Made by a program: the position numbers and the translations under genes. A stretch of 64,000 nucleotides of DNA from Acidobacteriaceae bacterium (GTDB lineage Bacteria; Acidobacteriota; Terriglobia; Terriglobales; Acidobacteriaceae). The notes under the pieces are model-generated. The model ran no database searches. It had not been told where the DNA came from and saw only the letters and a list, made by a program, of their open reading frames with translations. Below, piece by piece: positions 41,546 through 49,976 of the stretch (position 1 is the first letter of the stretch; every line of letters begins with the position of its first letter). The stretch is from NCBI GenBank assembly GCA_903970395.1, contig CAJCIM010000171.1:1-64000 (forward strand). Reading direction: 5' to 3'.

Positions 41546-41756
41546 CGGGCCGTCTCCTGGGTGGTGCAGTGCGAAAGAACTACAGAGGTGCAAATGGCAG
41601 AGCGAAATCTCGATTTGAGATTTCACATTTGAGCGAAGTATATCGGGCGGTGTAGAGGATATGGTTGTGAGTTAGAAGGGGGTATCTAGTTGAATCCCCC
41701 TTGCTGGTAGACAGGTTTGCCGGTTTGCGGCAATAGAAGACAGATGGAGGATAACG

Positions 41757-42335
41757 ATGGCGAAGGTCGCGATTGTGTATCACAGCCAGCAGGGACACAC
41801 GAAGAAGGTCGCGGAGGCGGTGGAGCGTGGTGCGAAGAAGGCGAGCGATGAGGTAACGCTGATCGCAGTGGAAGAGCTTGGGCAGGACGCGCCGGCGTGG
41901 GCGGTACTAGATGATGCGGATGCAATCATCTTTGGTGCGCCAACGTACATGGGCAGCATGTCGGCGGCGTTCAAAGCGTTTGCGGAGGCCACGGTGGGGC
42001 GATGGTTTCATCGCACGTGGCAGGACAAGCTGGCGGCGGGCTTTACGACTTCGGGGTCAATGTCGGGCGACAAGCTGAATACGCTGCAGGGGCTGGTGAT
42101 CCTGTCGGCGCAGCATGGGATGATCTGGGTTTCCCTGGGACTGGTGCCGCCAAATGTCTTCGACGAACACGGGCCGAAGGCGGACGATATCAACCGTTCG
42201 GGCGCGTTTCTTGGGGCGATGGGTTCGAGCTTTAGCGTCGCGCCGGAGGTTTCGCCCTCGGTGGGTGATGTGAAGACGGCGGAGCACCTGGGCGAGCGCG
42301 TGGCGACGCTCGCGAAGAAGCATGTCGGACGGTAG
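41757..42335 (+). CDS. WrbA-like flavodoxin-family NAD(P)H:quinone oxidoreductase
   Basis: Cytosolic FMN flavoprotein of 192 residues. The FMN phosphate loop is IVYHSQQGHTKKVAEAV (about residues 6-22). GAPTYMGSMSAAFKAF and TTSGSMSGDKLNTLQGL are the WrbA/flavodoxin_2-like FMN-ring contacts. WrbA proteins reduce quinones by two electrons, protecting against redox stress. GGAGG lies about 8 nt before ATG 41757. It is a single plus-strand gene inserted in a long minus-strand block between pheT and the zapA pair, convergent with pheT, 18 bp apart. Confidence 0.9.
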   Translation: MAKVAIVYHSQQGHTKKVAEAVERGAKKASDEVTLIAVEELGQDAPAWAVLDDADAIIFGAPTYMGSMSAAFKAFAEATVGRWFHRTWQDKLAAGFTTSGSMSGDKLNTLQGLVILSAQHGMIWVSLGLVPPNVFDEHGPKADDINRSGAFLGAMGSSFSVAPEVSPSVGDVKTAEHLGERVATLAKKHVGR

Positions 42336-42353
42336 GTGCAGCGGAGTCCGGCG

Positions 42354-44435
42354 CTAGGCGCGCTGGACTCCGCCAAGTGCTGTAAGGGCCGCGGTGATGC
42401 GTGCAGAGCTGGTGGTGAGGTCTTCGTCGGAGAGCGTGCGCTCGGGTGATTGGAAGACTACGCGTGTGAGCAGCGAGTAGCTGCCGGCGGCGATGGATTT
42501 GCCCTTGGCGTCGCGGAAGATCTCGACCGGCGCGATGGATTGCAGTTCGGGGATTGCGAGGGTACGGATGGCTGCGTCGATTGCCTGCCAGCGGACGGCG
42601 TCCGGGAAGACGAATGAGAAGTCGCGCTCGACGGCCTGGAAGCGGGAGAGGTCGCGCGACGCCGGTTGACGCAGTGGGTGGGCGAGCAGCGTGGCCGCGT
42701 GGACTTCGGCCATCGCGACTGGCTGGCGCAGCTTGCGTCGCTGCAGCTCGGCGGGGGCGAGTTCGCCGAATACAGCGACGGGTGTGCCGTCGAGGAGGAT
42801 GCGTGCGCCGCGGCCCGGCGCGATCCAGGTGGGCAGATCGTTTGCGTCGAGCGTATGAGTGCCTGTGAACTTTGCCAGCAGGGTTTCGAGTGCGCCCTTG
42901 AGCTCGTAGAAGAGTGAGTCTTCGGCTTTGTAGAGTGCGGTAGCGTTTGCGTTGCCGGTGAGACCGAGGGAGAGGCCGGTGTGCTCGGCGACGCTGGCCG
43001 TGGAGCCGGTGAAGACGGTACCTAGCTCGAAGAGCCGCACGGTGGAGACGTCGCGGTGCAGGTTGTGCGCGAGCATGGTTGCCATGCCGGGGGTGAGCGC
43101 GGGGCGCAGCATGCCGGCTTCGGCGGAGAGCGGATTGCCGAGGGCTACAGCAGGTGCGGTGGTGAAGGCTGCAGCTTCCTCTGCGGAGCAGAAGGTGCTG
43201 GAGATGGCTTCGGAGTAGCCGAGGCCGCGCAGTGTGGTGCGGATGGCGGCTTCCTGCGTTGCGTGCGGGAGCTCGATGACAGTGCCGGTGAAGCTGGGCA
43301 GCGTGTTGGCGAACTTGTTGTAGCCGTAGACGCGGGCGACCTCTTCGATGAGGTCGATCTCACGTTCGAGGTCGAGCCGCCAGGAGGGGAGCTTGACGGC
43401 GTAGGCGCCGGGAGCGGTCTGCGTGAGAGTGCAGCCGAGGGCGGTGAGGTACTGCGCGACGATTTGTTCCGAGATGCCTATGCCGTCTGCGGTGGTGCCG
43501 AGGTGACGTTGAACCTCGGCGACGTGCAGAGCAATTGCCGGACGGTCGGCGGTCTTGCCAGCGATGGCTGGAATGATGATGTCGGTCATGGGGCCGGCGA
43601 CGTGGCCACCGGTCTGCTCGACGACTATGCGGGTGACGAGGTTGTTGGCGAGCGGGGCGGCATTGAAGTCGGCACCGCGCTCGAAGCGGTGCGAGGCGTC
43701 GGTGTGCAGGCCGTGGCGGCGCGAGCTGGCGCGGATGGCGGCGGGGTCGAACCATGCGGCTTCGACGAGGATGTTTTTGGTGGTCTCGGAAACGCGCGAG
43801 TCCCAGCCACCCATGACGCCGGCGAGCGCGAGAGCTTTCTTCTGGTCGGCGACGACAAGATCATCGGTGACGAGTATGTGTTCGGAGCCGTCGAGGAGGC
43901 GGAGCTTTTCGCCGGCTTTGGCGCGGCGGACGATGATGCCGCCTTCGAGTGTGTCGAGGTCGAAGACGTGCGTGGGCTGACCCATGGCGAGCCAGCCGAA
44001 GTTGGTGACGTCGACGGGTCCGGAGATGGGCTTCTGGCCGAGCGCGGCGAAGTAGTCGGCGATGAGGCCGGTGGAGGGCTTCACGGTGACGCCGCGGATG
44101 ACGCGTGCGGTGAAACGGCCGCACAGATCCGAGGCTTCGATGGTGACGGGGTAGGAATCACCGGAGGCAGTCTCTGCGATGGGTTCGGTCTGCGAGATGG
44201 TTGCCAGCGCGACGTTGTAGATTGCGGCAGCCTCGCGGGCGACGCCGTAGTGGTTCATGGCGTCGACGCGGTTGGTGGTGATGTCCATCTCGTAGCGTGT
44301 GCCGGTGAGTGCGCCTTCAAGGGGGAAGGTGCCTTCGACGGCGATGCCGCGCAGGGTGAGGTCTTCGGCGAGTTGGGCGTCGGTGACGGAGAGCTCCGGC
44401 AGATAGGAGCGGAGCCAGGGGGTGAGAATGTCCAT
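42354..44435 (-). CDS. pheT: Phenylalanyl-tRNA synthetase beta subunit, short form lacking the OB tRNA-binding domain
   Basis: Beta subunit of the alpha2-beta2 PheRS. Recognisable parts: N-terminal segment MDILTPWLRSYLPELSVTDA, the B1 block MDITTNRVDAMNHYGVAREA, B3/B4 (PVDVTNFGWLAMGQPTHVFD), B5 DNA-binding-like region, core block EIDLIEEVARVYGYN, and a C-terminal anticodon-binding FDX-ACB domain (ERDFSFVFPD to the end). The EMAPII-like OB domain normally between residues 40 and 150 is absent. It is replaced by about ten residues (FPLEGALTGTR), giving 693 instead of about 800 residues. It is separated from pheS by a VanZ-like gene and an M28 peptidase, all on the same strand. Confidence 0.93.
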   Translation of the reverse strand: MDILTPWLRSYLPELSVTDAQLAEDLTLRGIAVEGTFPLEGALTGTRYEMDITTNRVDAMNHYGVAREAAAIYNVALATISQTEPIAETASGDSYPVTIEASDLCGRFTARVIRGVTVKPSTGLIADYFAALGQKPISGPVDVTNFGWLAMGQPTHVFDLDTLEGGIIVRRAKAGEKLRLLDGSEHILVTDDLVVADQKKALALAGVMGGWDSRVSETTKNILVEAAWFDPAAIRASSRRHGLHTDASHRFERGADFNAAPLANNLVTRIVVEQTGGHVAGPMTDIIIPAIAGKTADRPAIALHVAEVQRHLGTTADGIGISEQIVAQYLTALGCTLTQTAPGAYAVKLPSWRLDLEREIDLIEEVARVYGYNKFANTLPSFTGTVIELPHATQEAAIRTTLRGLGYSEAISSTFCSAEEAAAFTTAPAVALGNPLSAEAGMLRPALTPGMATMLAHNLHRDVSTVRLFELGTVFTGSTASVAEHTGLSLGLTGNANATALYKAEDSLFYELKGALETLLAKFTGTHTLDANDLPTWIAPGRGARILLDGTPVAVFGELAPAELQRRKLRQPVAMAEVHAATLLAHPLRQPASRDLSRFQAVERDFSFVFPDAVRWQAIDAAIRTLAIPELQSIAPVEIFRDAKGKSIAAGSYSLLTRVVFQSPERTLSDEDLTTSSARITAALTALGGVQRA

Positions 44436-44522
44436 GCGAGCGGTGAGGCTTTCCTTTTGAAGGCGATAGAGCTTGTCAGTTCTATTGTCTCAGAGGCCCA
44501 AGGCTTCGCGTGTCTCAGAGGC

Positions 44523-46106
44523 TCAGGGCTTCGCGGCGAACTGGCTGCCGGGGTTGATTGACGGCCGGGTGGGGGTGTTGGCGATGGCTTCGACGAGGTT
44601 GTAGAAGAAGGTGTCGAAGGTCTTGGCGGCGTCGAAGTCCATGGGCTGGGTGAGGTCGTCCTGCGGGCGGTGGTAGCGGACGTTGTACCACTCGCGGTAG
44701 CGGCGCTCGGCGTCGGTGTTGGGGTCGAAGCCGAAGACGAAGCTGATGGCGGGGATGTGTTTTTCAAGGAAGGGGTACTGATCGGCCCGGTGAAGGAGAC
44801 CGCGTTCGGGCTCGTTGTCGGGGCGGAGTTCGATGTGCAGGGGTGCGCCGACGGAGCGGGCGGTGTCGCCGAGCGTGGTGTCGGTGAGGGCTTCGGCAGT
44901 GAGGATGTGCAGCGGGAAGAGTGGACGGAGCTGGTCGAGGTTGACGTCTGCGGCGATCTGCGCCAACGGGACGGTGGGGTGGTCGACGAAGAAGCGCGAG
45001 CCGAGCAAACCTTTCTCCTCGCCGGTGAAGGCGCAGAGGAGCAGGCTTCGTTTGGGCGCGGGTAGTTTGCCAGCCTTGATGTCGTCGGCTATCTGGATGA
45101 GAAGCGCGACATAGGCTGCGTCGTCGAGGGCACCGTTGTAGAGGTTGTCGCCTTTGACGGGCGTGCCGTAGCCGTAGCCGTCGAGGTGCGCAGCCGCGAC
45201 GACGTACTCGGCTTTGAGGGTGGGGTCTGTGCCGGGGAGGATGGCGATGATGTTCGGAGAGAAGATGTCCTTTTCGGTGGTTTCGAGATGGACGGCCAGT
45301 GAGAAGTTACCAGGGAAGTCGAAGCTGTCGAGCGGCTGCTTTGTGCCGCCGGTGTTCAGAATGGCCGCGGCGTCGTGGCCTGTACCTTGCAGCAAGTGGG
45401 TGAATGCGTCCGCGCTGAGGCGCAGAGAGAGGAAGGGCTTGCCCGTTGGCCGTTTGGCTTCGTTGGTGACGATACTGACGGAGCGTGCGTAGGCGACGGG
45501 CCAGCGTGGCGGCTCGATGGTGAAGTAGGGGTCGTCGACGTTGATGATGCCGACGGCACCGGCTGCGCGGGCGTTGGCAGCGCGCTCGCCGCCGCCAGGA
45601 AGACCGGCGCGTTGGGTGCCGAAGCAGACGACGAACTTGCCAGCGATGTCGTGCATCTGGTCCTTGCCGCAGTAGCCGCGGAAGACAAGAGCCCCGGTGG
45701 TATCGTGCGGCAGGTTTTCGGTGACGGTTACAGTGATGTCCTGAAGGAAGCGAAGGTTGAAGCTGAGGTCACTCTTCTCGCCTTCGCTGATGTTGATCCA
45801 TGTCTTATTGGCGTCGACGTCAACCTGGTGCATGGGGACGGTCTGGAACCAGGTGCCGTTGTCGCCTGCGGGCTGGAGGCCTGCAGCTTTGAGGCGAGCG
45901 GCGACCATATCGGCGGCGCGCTGGTAGGCGGCAGTGCCGGTGTCGCGGCCCTCCATGCTGTCGTTGGAGAGTGCTTCGGTGGTGTGCCACCATGCGAGGG
46001 TGTCAGGGTCGTGGATGTCTTTATCGCGCGGGTGGGCAACGGTTTGGGCGGGAAGCAGCGGGACGAGGCCGCTCAGCAACAGCGTGACACAGGCAAGGTT
46101 TCGCAT
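44523..46106 (-). CDS. Exported M28 family zinc aminopeptidase
   Basis: Exported zinc peptidase of 527 residues. Signal peptide about 1-21 (ACVTLLLSGLVPLLPAQ). A protease-associated domain lies at about 120-250 (HDIAGKFVVCFGTQRAG). The M28 catalytic domain has zinc ligands in AAHLDGYGYG (His and Asp), NLYNGALDDAAYVALL (Asp), and the acid pair in CAFTGEEKGLLGSRFF. Substrate is not evident. ATG 46106 has no Shine-Dalgarno; TACCAT ends 8 nt before it, suggesting leaderless translation. Its last codons are part of a 25-bp tandem duplication (44486-44535). Confidence 0.9.
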   Translation of the reverse strand: MRNLACVTLLLSGLVPLLPAQTVAHPRDKDIHDPDTLAWWHTTEALSNDSMEGRDTGTAAYQRAADMVAARLKAAGLQPAGDNGTWFQTVPMHQVDVDANKTWINISEGEKSDLSFNLRFLQDITVTVTENLPHDTTGALVFRGYCGKDQMHDIAGKFVVCFGTQRAGLPGGGERAANARAAGAVGIINVDDPYFTIEPPRWPVAYARSVSIVTNEAKRPTGKPFLSLRLSADAFTHLLQGTGHDAAAILNTGGTKQPLDSFDFPGNFSLAVHLETTEKDIFSPNIIAILPGTDPTLKAEYVVAAAHLDGYGYGTPVKGDNLYNGALDDAAYVALLIQIADDIKAGKLPAPKRSLLLCAFTGEEKGLLGSRFFVDHPTVPLAQIAADVNLDQLRPLFPLHILTAEALTDTTLGDTARSVGAPLHIELRPDNEPERGLLHRADQYPFLEKHIPAISFVFGFDPNTDAERRYREWYNVRYHRPQDDLTQPMDFDAAKTFDTFFYNLVEAIANTPTRPSINPGSQFAAKP

Positions 46107-46139
46107 GTGTGGCGATGGTAACAAAGCCGCGACGGCTGG

Positions 46140-46520
46140 TTAGCTTTTCTTGCGCGTGAGCAACCAGCCCACCAGAGCGCCGATGAGGACGCCGTATGTG
46201 TCTGTCGCGACGTCATAGAACTCAAATGCGCTGTGGAAGCGGATGGCTTCGATGTATTCGATCAACAGGCCGAGCAGCATGGCACCGGCGAGGAAGAAGA
46301 TGCGGACCCGAGTCCTGGAAGAAGACAACATGGCCATCGCGCTGAGCATAGAGAAGATGGCAAGGTGAAGCCAGGGGTGCAGTGCCCCCTGGGTGTGGAG
46401 TCTGAACTTCACATCCGATGGCAGCAGAAGTGAGAGAGCGAAGGCCGCTACGGCCAGCGTCAGGCCGAGACACAGAACGATCTTCTGGCGGCGCGAGCGT
46501 GGCTGTAGGGGAGTGCTCAC
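46140..46520 (-). CDS. VanZ-like family membrane protein
   Basis: A 126-residue inner-membrane protein with about four helices: KIVLCLGLTLAVAAFALSLL, HPWLHLAIFSMLSAMAML, RIFFLAGAMLLGLLIEYIEA and TYGVLIGALVGWLL. The helix-ending block around LLIEYIEAIRFHSAFEFYDV is typical of VanZ-like proteins, many of unknown role. Start at GTG 46520 overlaps the pheS stop in a GTGA arrangement, so the longer open frame running into pheS is not real. Co-translation with pheS is likely. Confidence 0.78.
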   Translation of the reverse strand: MSTPLQPRSRRQKIVLCLGLTLAVAAFALSLLLPSDVKFRLHTQGALHPWLHLAIFSMLSAMAMLSSSRTRVRIFFLAGAMLLGLLIEYIEAIRFHSAFEFYDVATDTYGVLIGALVGWLLTRKKS

Positions 46521-47650
46521 GCGAACTGCTCGAGGAAGCGCATGTCGCCGCTGTAGAGTAAGCCGATATCGGAGATGCCGTACTTCATCATGGCGATGCG
46601 GTCGACGCCCATGCCGAAGGCGAAGCCTGCGATTCTCCTGGTGTCGTAGACGGGGTCGCGGCCAAGTTCGATTCGCCGCTGGTTGACGGACTCGAAGACG
46701 GCGGGATCGACCATGCCGCAGCCGAGCAGCTCGATCCAGCCGGAGTGCTTGCACTTGCGACAGCCCTTGCCGCCGCAGAAGATGCAGCTGATCTGGACGT
46801 CCGCGGAGGGTTCAGTGAAGGGGAAGAACGAGGGGAAGAAGCGCGTTTTGACCGCCGAACCGAAGAAGGCCTTCATGGCGTGGTCGAGCGTGCCCTTGAG
46901 GTCGGAGAAGGTGATGTCGGGACCAACGCAGAGGCCTTCGACCTGGTGGAAGACGGGCGAGTGCGTGGCGTCGGCTGCATCGTTGCGGTGTACCTTGCCA
47001 GGGATGACAAGGCGCAGCGGGGGATCGTGCTCCAGCATGGAGCGGATCTGTACCGGCGAGGTGTGCGTACGCATCAGCAGGCGCTCGCGCAGAGGTTTAC
47101 TGTCCTGGTCGGCGACGACGAGGGTGTCCTGAGTGTCGCGTGCTGGGTGGTTGGGCGGGAAGTTGAGCGCCTCGAAGTTGTAGAAGTCTGTTTCGACTTC
47201 TGGCCCCAGGCCGACCGAGTAGCCCATGCGCTGGAAGACGGAGACGATCTCTGCCATGGTGCGGACGAGCGGGTGTTCGACGCCGAGACGCTGGGCGGTG
47301 CCGGGGAGGGTGATGTCGAGTTGAGGAACGAAAGGAGAACCGGGAGTTTCAAGACCTTGCTTGAACTCCTTAAGAAAGCTCTCCCTTCCCGCCAATTCCG
47401 ATTCAATCGCCTCTTTGAGTGCATTGAATCGTTGACCGATAAGCTTCTTAGCTTCGGGAGGTGCGGTCTTCAGCCATGTGTCCGAGATGATTTTGAGGCG
47501 GCCCTGCTTGCGACCGAGCCATTCCAATCGAAAGCCTTCAATGTTGAAGGCTTCTCCCGCGACGGCAATTTTGGCCTCCGCTTGGACTTGGGCAAATGCG
47601 GCGTCGAGCGACGCTTCGGAGAAGTCTGTAAGTTGTGGAATGTTCAACAT
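46517..47650 (-). CDS. pheS: Phenylalanyl-tRNA synthetase alpha subunit
   Basis: Catalytic alpha subunit of PheRS, 377 residues. An N-terminal coiled coil (about 1-95) is followed by the class-II core. Motif 1 region: HPLVRTMAEIVSVFQRMGYS; motif 2: FPPNHPARDTQDTLVV and LLMRTHTSPVQIRSM; motif 3: FAFGMGVDRIAMMKYGISD. An additional cysteine-rich strip, CIFCGGKGCRKCKHSGWIEL, is an insertion-like zinc-knuckle sequence seen in some PheS proteins. The start lies only 6 bp after the hicB stop, so expression may be tied to the HicAB unit. Confidence 0.95.
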   Translation of the reverse strand: MLNIPQLTDFSEASLDAAFAQVQAEAKIAVAGEAFNIEGFRLEWLGRKQGRLKIISDTWLKTAPPEAKKLIGQRFNALKEAIESELAGRESFLKEFKQGLETPGSPFVPQLDITLPGTAQRLGVEHPLVRTMAEIVSVFQRMGYSVGLGPEVETDFYNFEALNFPPNHPARDTQDTLVVADQDSKPLRERLLMRTHTSPVQIRSMLEHDPPLRLVIPGKVHRNDAADATHSPVFHQVEGLCVGPDITFSDLKGTLDHAMKAFFGSAVKTRFFPSFFPFTEPSADVQISCIFCGGKGCRKCKHSGWIELLGCGMVDPAVFESVNQRRIELGRDPVYDTRRIAGFAFGMGVDRIAMMKYGISDIGLLYSGDMRFLEQFA

Positions 47651-47656
47651 CTTTCC

Positions 47657-47908
47657 TTAGGCTGATCTGGCAAGCCGGTGCTGCCAGTTTTCGACGATAT
47701 CCGTTTCGAGGACTCCGACCTGTGAAGCCGGTTCGGGAATGGGATCACCATCCTCCAACATGCTTTCCAGGTGGAATTGGAGACCTTCTTGAATGAGTTT
47801 CTGGACCTCTTCCAACGTGTCAGCCGTGGCAACCAGACCGGGCAAATCGGGAAGGTAAGCTCCCCAGCTAACAGGCCCTTTTTCGTAAACAACTGCGTAG
47901 CTTCTCAT
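47657..47908 (-). CDS. hicB: HicB family antitoxin
   Basis: An 83-residue HicB-type antitoxin with the RNase-H-like fold core: YAVVYEKGPVSWGAYLPDLP (about residues 4-23), GLVATADTLEEVQKLIQEGL, and FHLESMLEDGDPIPEP. It has no separate C-terminal DNA-binding domain that I can see. ATG 47908 overlaps the hicA stop in an ATGA junction. It is the second gene of a hicA-hicB pair and ends 6 bp before pheS. Confidence 0.9.
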   Translation of the reverse strand: MRSYAVVYEKGPVSWGAYLPDLPGLVATADTLEEVQKLIQEGLQFHLESMLEDGDPIPEPASQVGVLETDIVENWQHRLARSA

Positions 47909-48099
47909 TTGTCGAGTCCTGCCTGTCTCAGAATGCTAAGGTACGTTCCGTCCGGTGGAGTTGCTGACGATTTTCCCGCCAAGGTAACTTTCCCTTTCTT
48001 GGTCGGGTGCATGAACTGCATGTGACTTCCACGTTGCGCCTTCAGGTACCAGCCATCCTGCTCAAGCCGTCTTTGAATCTCTTTATATTTCGGCGGCAT
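47905..48099 (-). CDS. hicA: HicA family mRNA interferase toxin
   Basis: A 64-residue toxin with a double-stranded-RNA-binding-like fold. Motifs: KEIQRRLEQDGWYLKAQRGS, then HMQFMHPTKKGKVTLAGK, which holds the catalytic His of the G-S-H signature, and SILRQAGL at the end. HicA cleaves mRNAs unless bound by HicB. ATG 48099 gives the usual family length; the longer open frame upstream is a shadow of the prenyltransferase gene. The toxin gene comes first, as usual for hicAB. Confidence 0.9.
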   Translation of the reverse strand: MPPKYKEIQRRLEQDGWYLKAQRGSHMQFMHPTKKGKVTLAGKSSATPPDGTYLSILRQAGLDK

Positions 48100-48125
48100 A
48101 GCTGATTGTAAACCGCGAGACCCCC

Positions 48126-49658
48126 TTAGAGCGCCGAGGCGATGATGCCGGCCATCAGGACGCCGAGGAGCAGGCTGCGCTTGTCGGTGATGGCGTAGAC
48201 AACTGGATCGTCGTGCATCTCGCCGCGGCTGGTGAGCATCCAGACGTGCGAGAGCCAGAGCAGAAGCGTAGGCACCACCAGCCAGAGACGGATGGGGTGG
48301 AGGTATAGCTGATGGGTCTCGGGGTTGGAGATGTAGAGCGTCATAACGACAACGGCAGCGTAGGCTGAGCCGGTGCCGAGCGCGCGGAGTTGCTCGAGGT
48401 CGCCGACGCGGTAGCCTCGGCCGGTAGTAGCTACGCCGCCGCGCTCGCGCAGGCTGTAGAGTTCGCTGAAGCGCTTGACGAAGGCCAGCGAGAGGAAGAA
48501 GAAGACGCTGAAACCGGCCAGCCAGGTGGAGACGGCGACGGCCGTAGCGGCGCTGCCAGCCAGGATGCGCACCGTGTAAAGGCCGCTGAGCACAAAGACG
48601 TCGAGCAGCAGCTTGCGCTTGAGGTAGAGCGAGTAGCTGAGCGTCGTGACGGTGTAGAAGATGAGCCACTTCAGGAACTGGTATGGCCTGGGTAGCGGCG
48701 CGTAGGGAGCGATGCGGTCGTGGATGTGCGGCAGAGCGACGGCGAGGGCGATCGCCGCTGTGAAGAGCAGAGCAACGGCGATAGTTCCGCTGATGGCGGA
48801 GAGATCGCCGCCGGCGAAGGCACGATGGCGTTTGGTAGGATGTGCGCGGTCAGCGTCGATATCGAGCAAATCGTTGACGATGTAGGTGGAAGAGGCGCAG
48901 AGGCCGAAGCTGAAGAAGGCGATGAACGCGCCTGTGATGGAGCCTTCGTTCCACTGGTGGGCGAGCAAGAGCGGCACAAAGATGAGCGTGTTCTTCGCCC
49001 ACTGATGCAGTCGAATCGCTCGAATCCAGCCACGCAGCGTGGAGGCTCGGTCAAGAAAGGTCTTGGCCGGGGTGATGTTGGCGCGGCGCAGCCGGCTGAG
49101 CAGGGCTGGGTCAGGATTGGCGACCATGGGCGACTGGCACACGGTGAGGATGGCGGCGTCCGGGCGGGCGTTGCCGATGTAGCTGAACTCGTCACCGAAG
49201 GTCTGCTGAAATGCGGCCAGCTTGTTGTTGCCGGCCAGGTTGGTGGCGCCGTTGGAGGCGAGAACTCCCTGAAAGATGCCAAGGTAGTCGGCGATGCGCT
49301 GGGCGAGAGCGGTGTCGGCCGCGGTAGCGAGATAGAGCGGGCGTCCAGCAGCGTGCTGTTCGCGGAGATACTGCAATAGCGGCTGGTTATATGGCAAGGT
49401 CTCGACGTTAAGGGAGACTGCGCTCGTGACACGACGCTTGAAGGCGGCCTTCCCCTGGGCCAGCCAGCTGGGAATCTGCAGCAGCTCAGCCGGCCGATGG
49501 CGGGTCAGGTAGAGTACGGAGTCAATCAGGGTGTCGGATTTTACGAGGGTTCCGTCGAGGTCAACACATAGCGGGATACCGGTTGCGGGTGTGTGGGACT
49601 CGGGGAGCCCGGCCTCGACGATGTTTTGAAGCTCTGGTGTATGAATCGGCATCTGCAT
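48126..49658 (-). CDS. HAD hydrolase - UbiA prenyltransferase fusion protein
   Basis: Fusion of 510 residues. Residues about 28-190 are a HAD-superfamily phosphatase (motif I CVDLDGTLVKSD, and a later SYIGNARPDAAI). Residues about 215-510 are a UbiA-type membrane prenyltransferase (RAIRLHQWAKNTLIFVPLLL, then the Mg/diphosphate-binding NDLLDIDADRAHPTKRHR). The UbiA part resembles decaprenyl-phosphate phosphoribosyltransferases. Such an enzyme makes polyprenyl-phospho-ribose-5-phosphate, so the attached HAD domain could remove its phosphate; this is inference. ATG 49658 has GAGG about 9 nt upstream. It lies 26 bp before hicA on the same strand. Confidence 0.88.
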   Translation of the reverse strand: MQMPIHTPELQNIVEAGLPESHTPATGIPLCVDLDGTLVKSDTLIDSVLYLTRHRPAELLQIPSWLAQGKAAFKRRVTSAVSLNVETLPYNQPLLQYLREQHAAGRPLYLATAADTALAQRIADYLGIFQGVLASNGATNLAGNNKLAAFQQTFGDEFSYIGNARPDAAILTVCQSPMVANPDPALLSRLRRANITPAKTFLDRASTLRGWIRAIRLHQWAKNTLIFVPLLLAHQWNEGSITGAFIAFFSFGLCASSTYIVNDLLDIDADRAHPTKRHRAFAGGDLSAISGTIAVALLFTAAIALAVALPHIHDRIAPYAPLPRPYQFLKWLIFYTVTTLSYSLYLKRKLLLDVFVLSGLYTVRILAGSAATAVAVSTWLAGFSVFFFLSLAFVKRFSELYSLRERGGVATTGRGYRVGDLEQLRALGTGSAYAAVVVMTLYISNPETHQLYLHPIRLWLVVPTLLLWLSHVWMLTSRGEMHDDPVVYAITDKRSLLLGVLMAGIIASAL

Positions 49659-49976
49659 ATTGTCGCGCCTCGCCCAAGATATTGTTAGACAGCTCTATAA
49701 GCCGTTTGATGGCGTTTTTCACTCAGACGCGGTTCCAGTCAATATACCCTCAGTAAGAAGATGTACGTAGGAAACAAAGGATTGAGTCCGCACAACTTCT
49801 CAAACTATCGGTGGCTCCGATCCGTCTCAAGATAAATTACTAATCGTCACCACTAGTAGATGCATTTGGCGTAGCAATTTGGCAGGCTGAACTCTTTGTC
49901 AGCTTGATTTTTGCAGAAGCGGGTGTTTCCGATGTACGACGTGAAGAAGGCCGAAGGCTCCGCTAAGGAGCCATCC
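49659..49976. other. Divergent intergenic region
   Basis: About 320 bp between the HAD-UbiA gene and the RND operon, AT-richer than the surrounding genes. It should hold promoters for both directions. I see no RNA gene, no clear operator palindrome and no terminator. Confidence 0.4.

Noticed and set aside
49659-49976. tRNA gene or regulator operator in the gap before the RND operon
   Set aside because: No cloverleaf, CCA end or convincing palindrome could be found by reading both strands.
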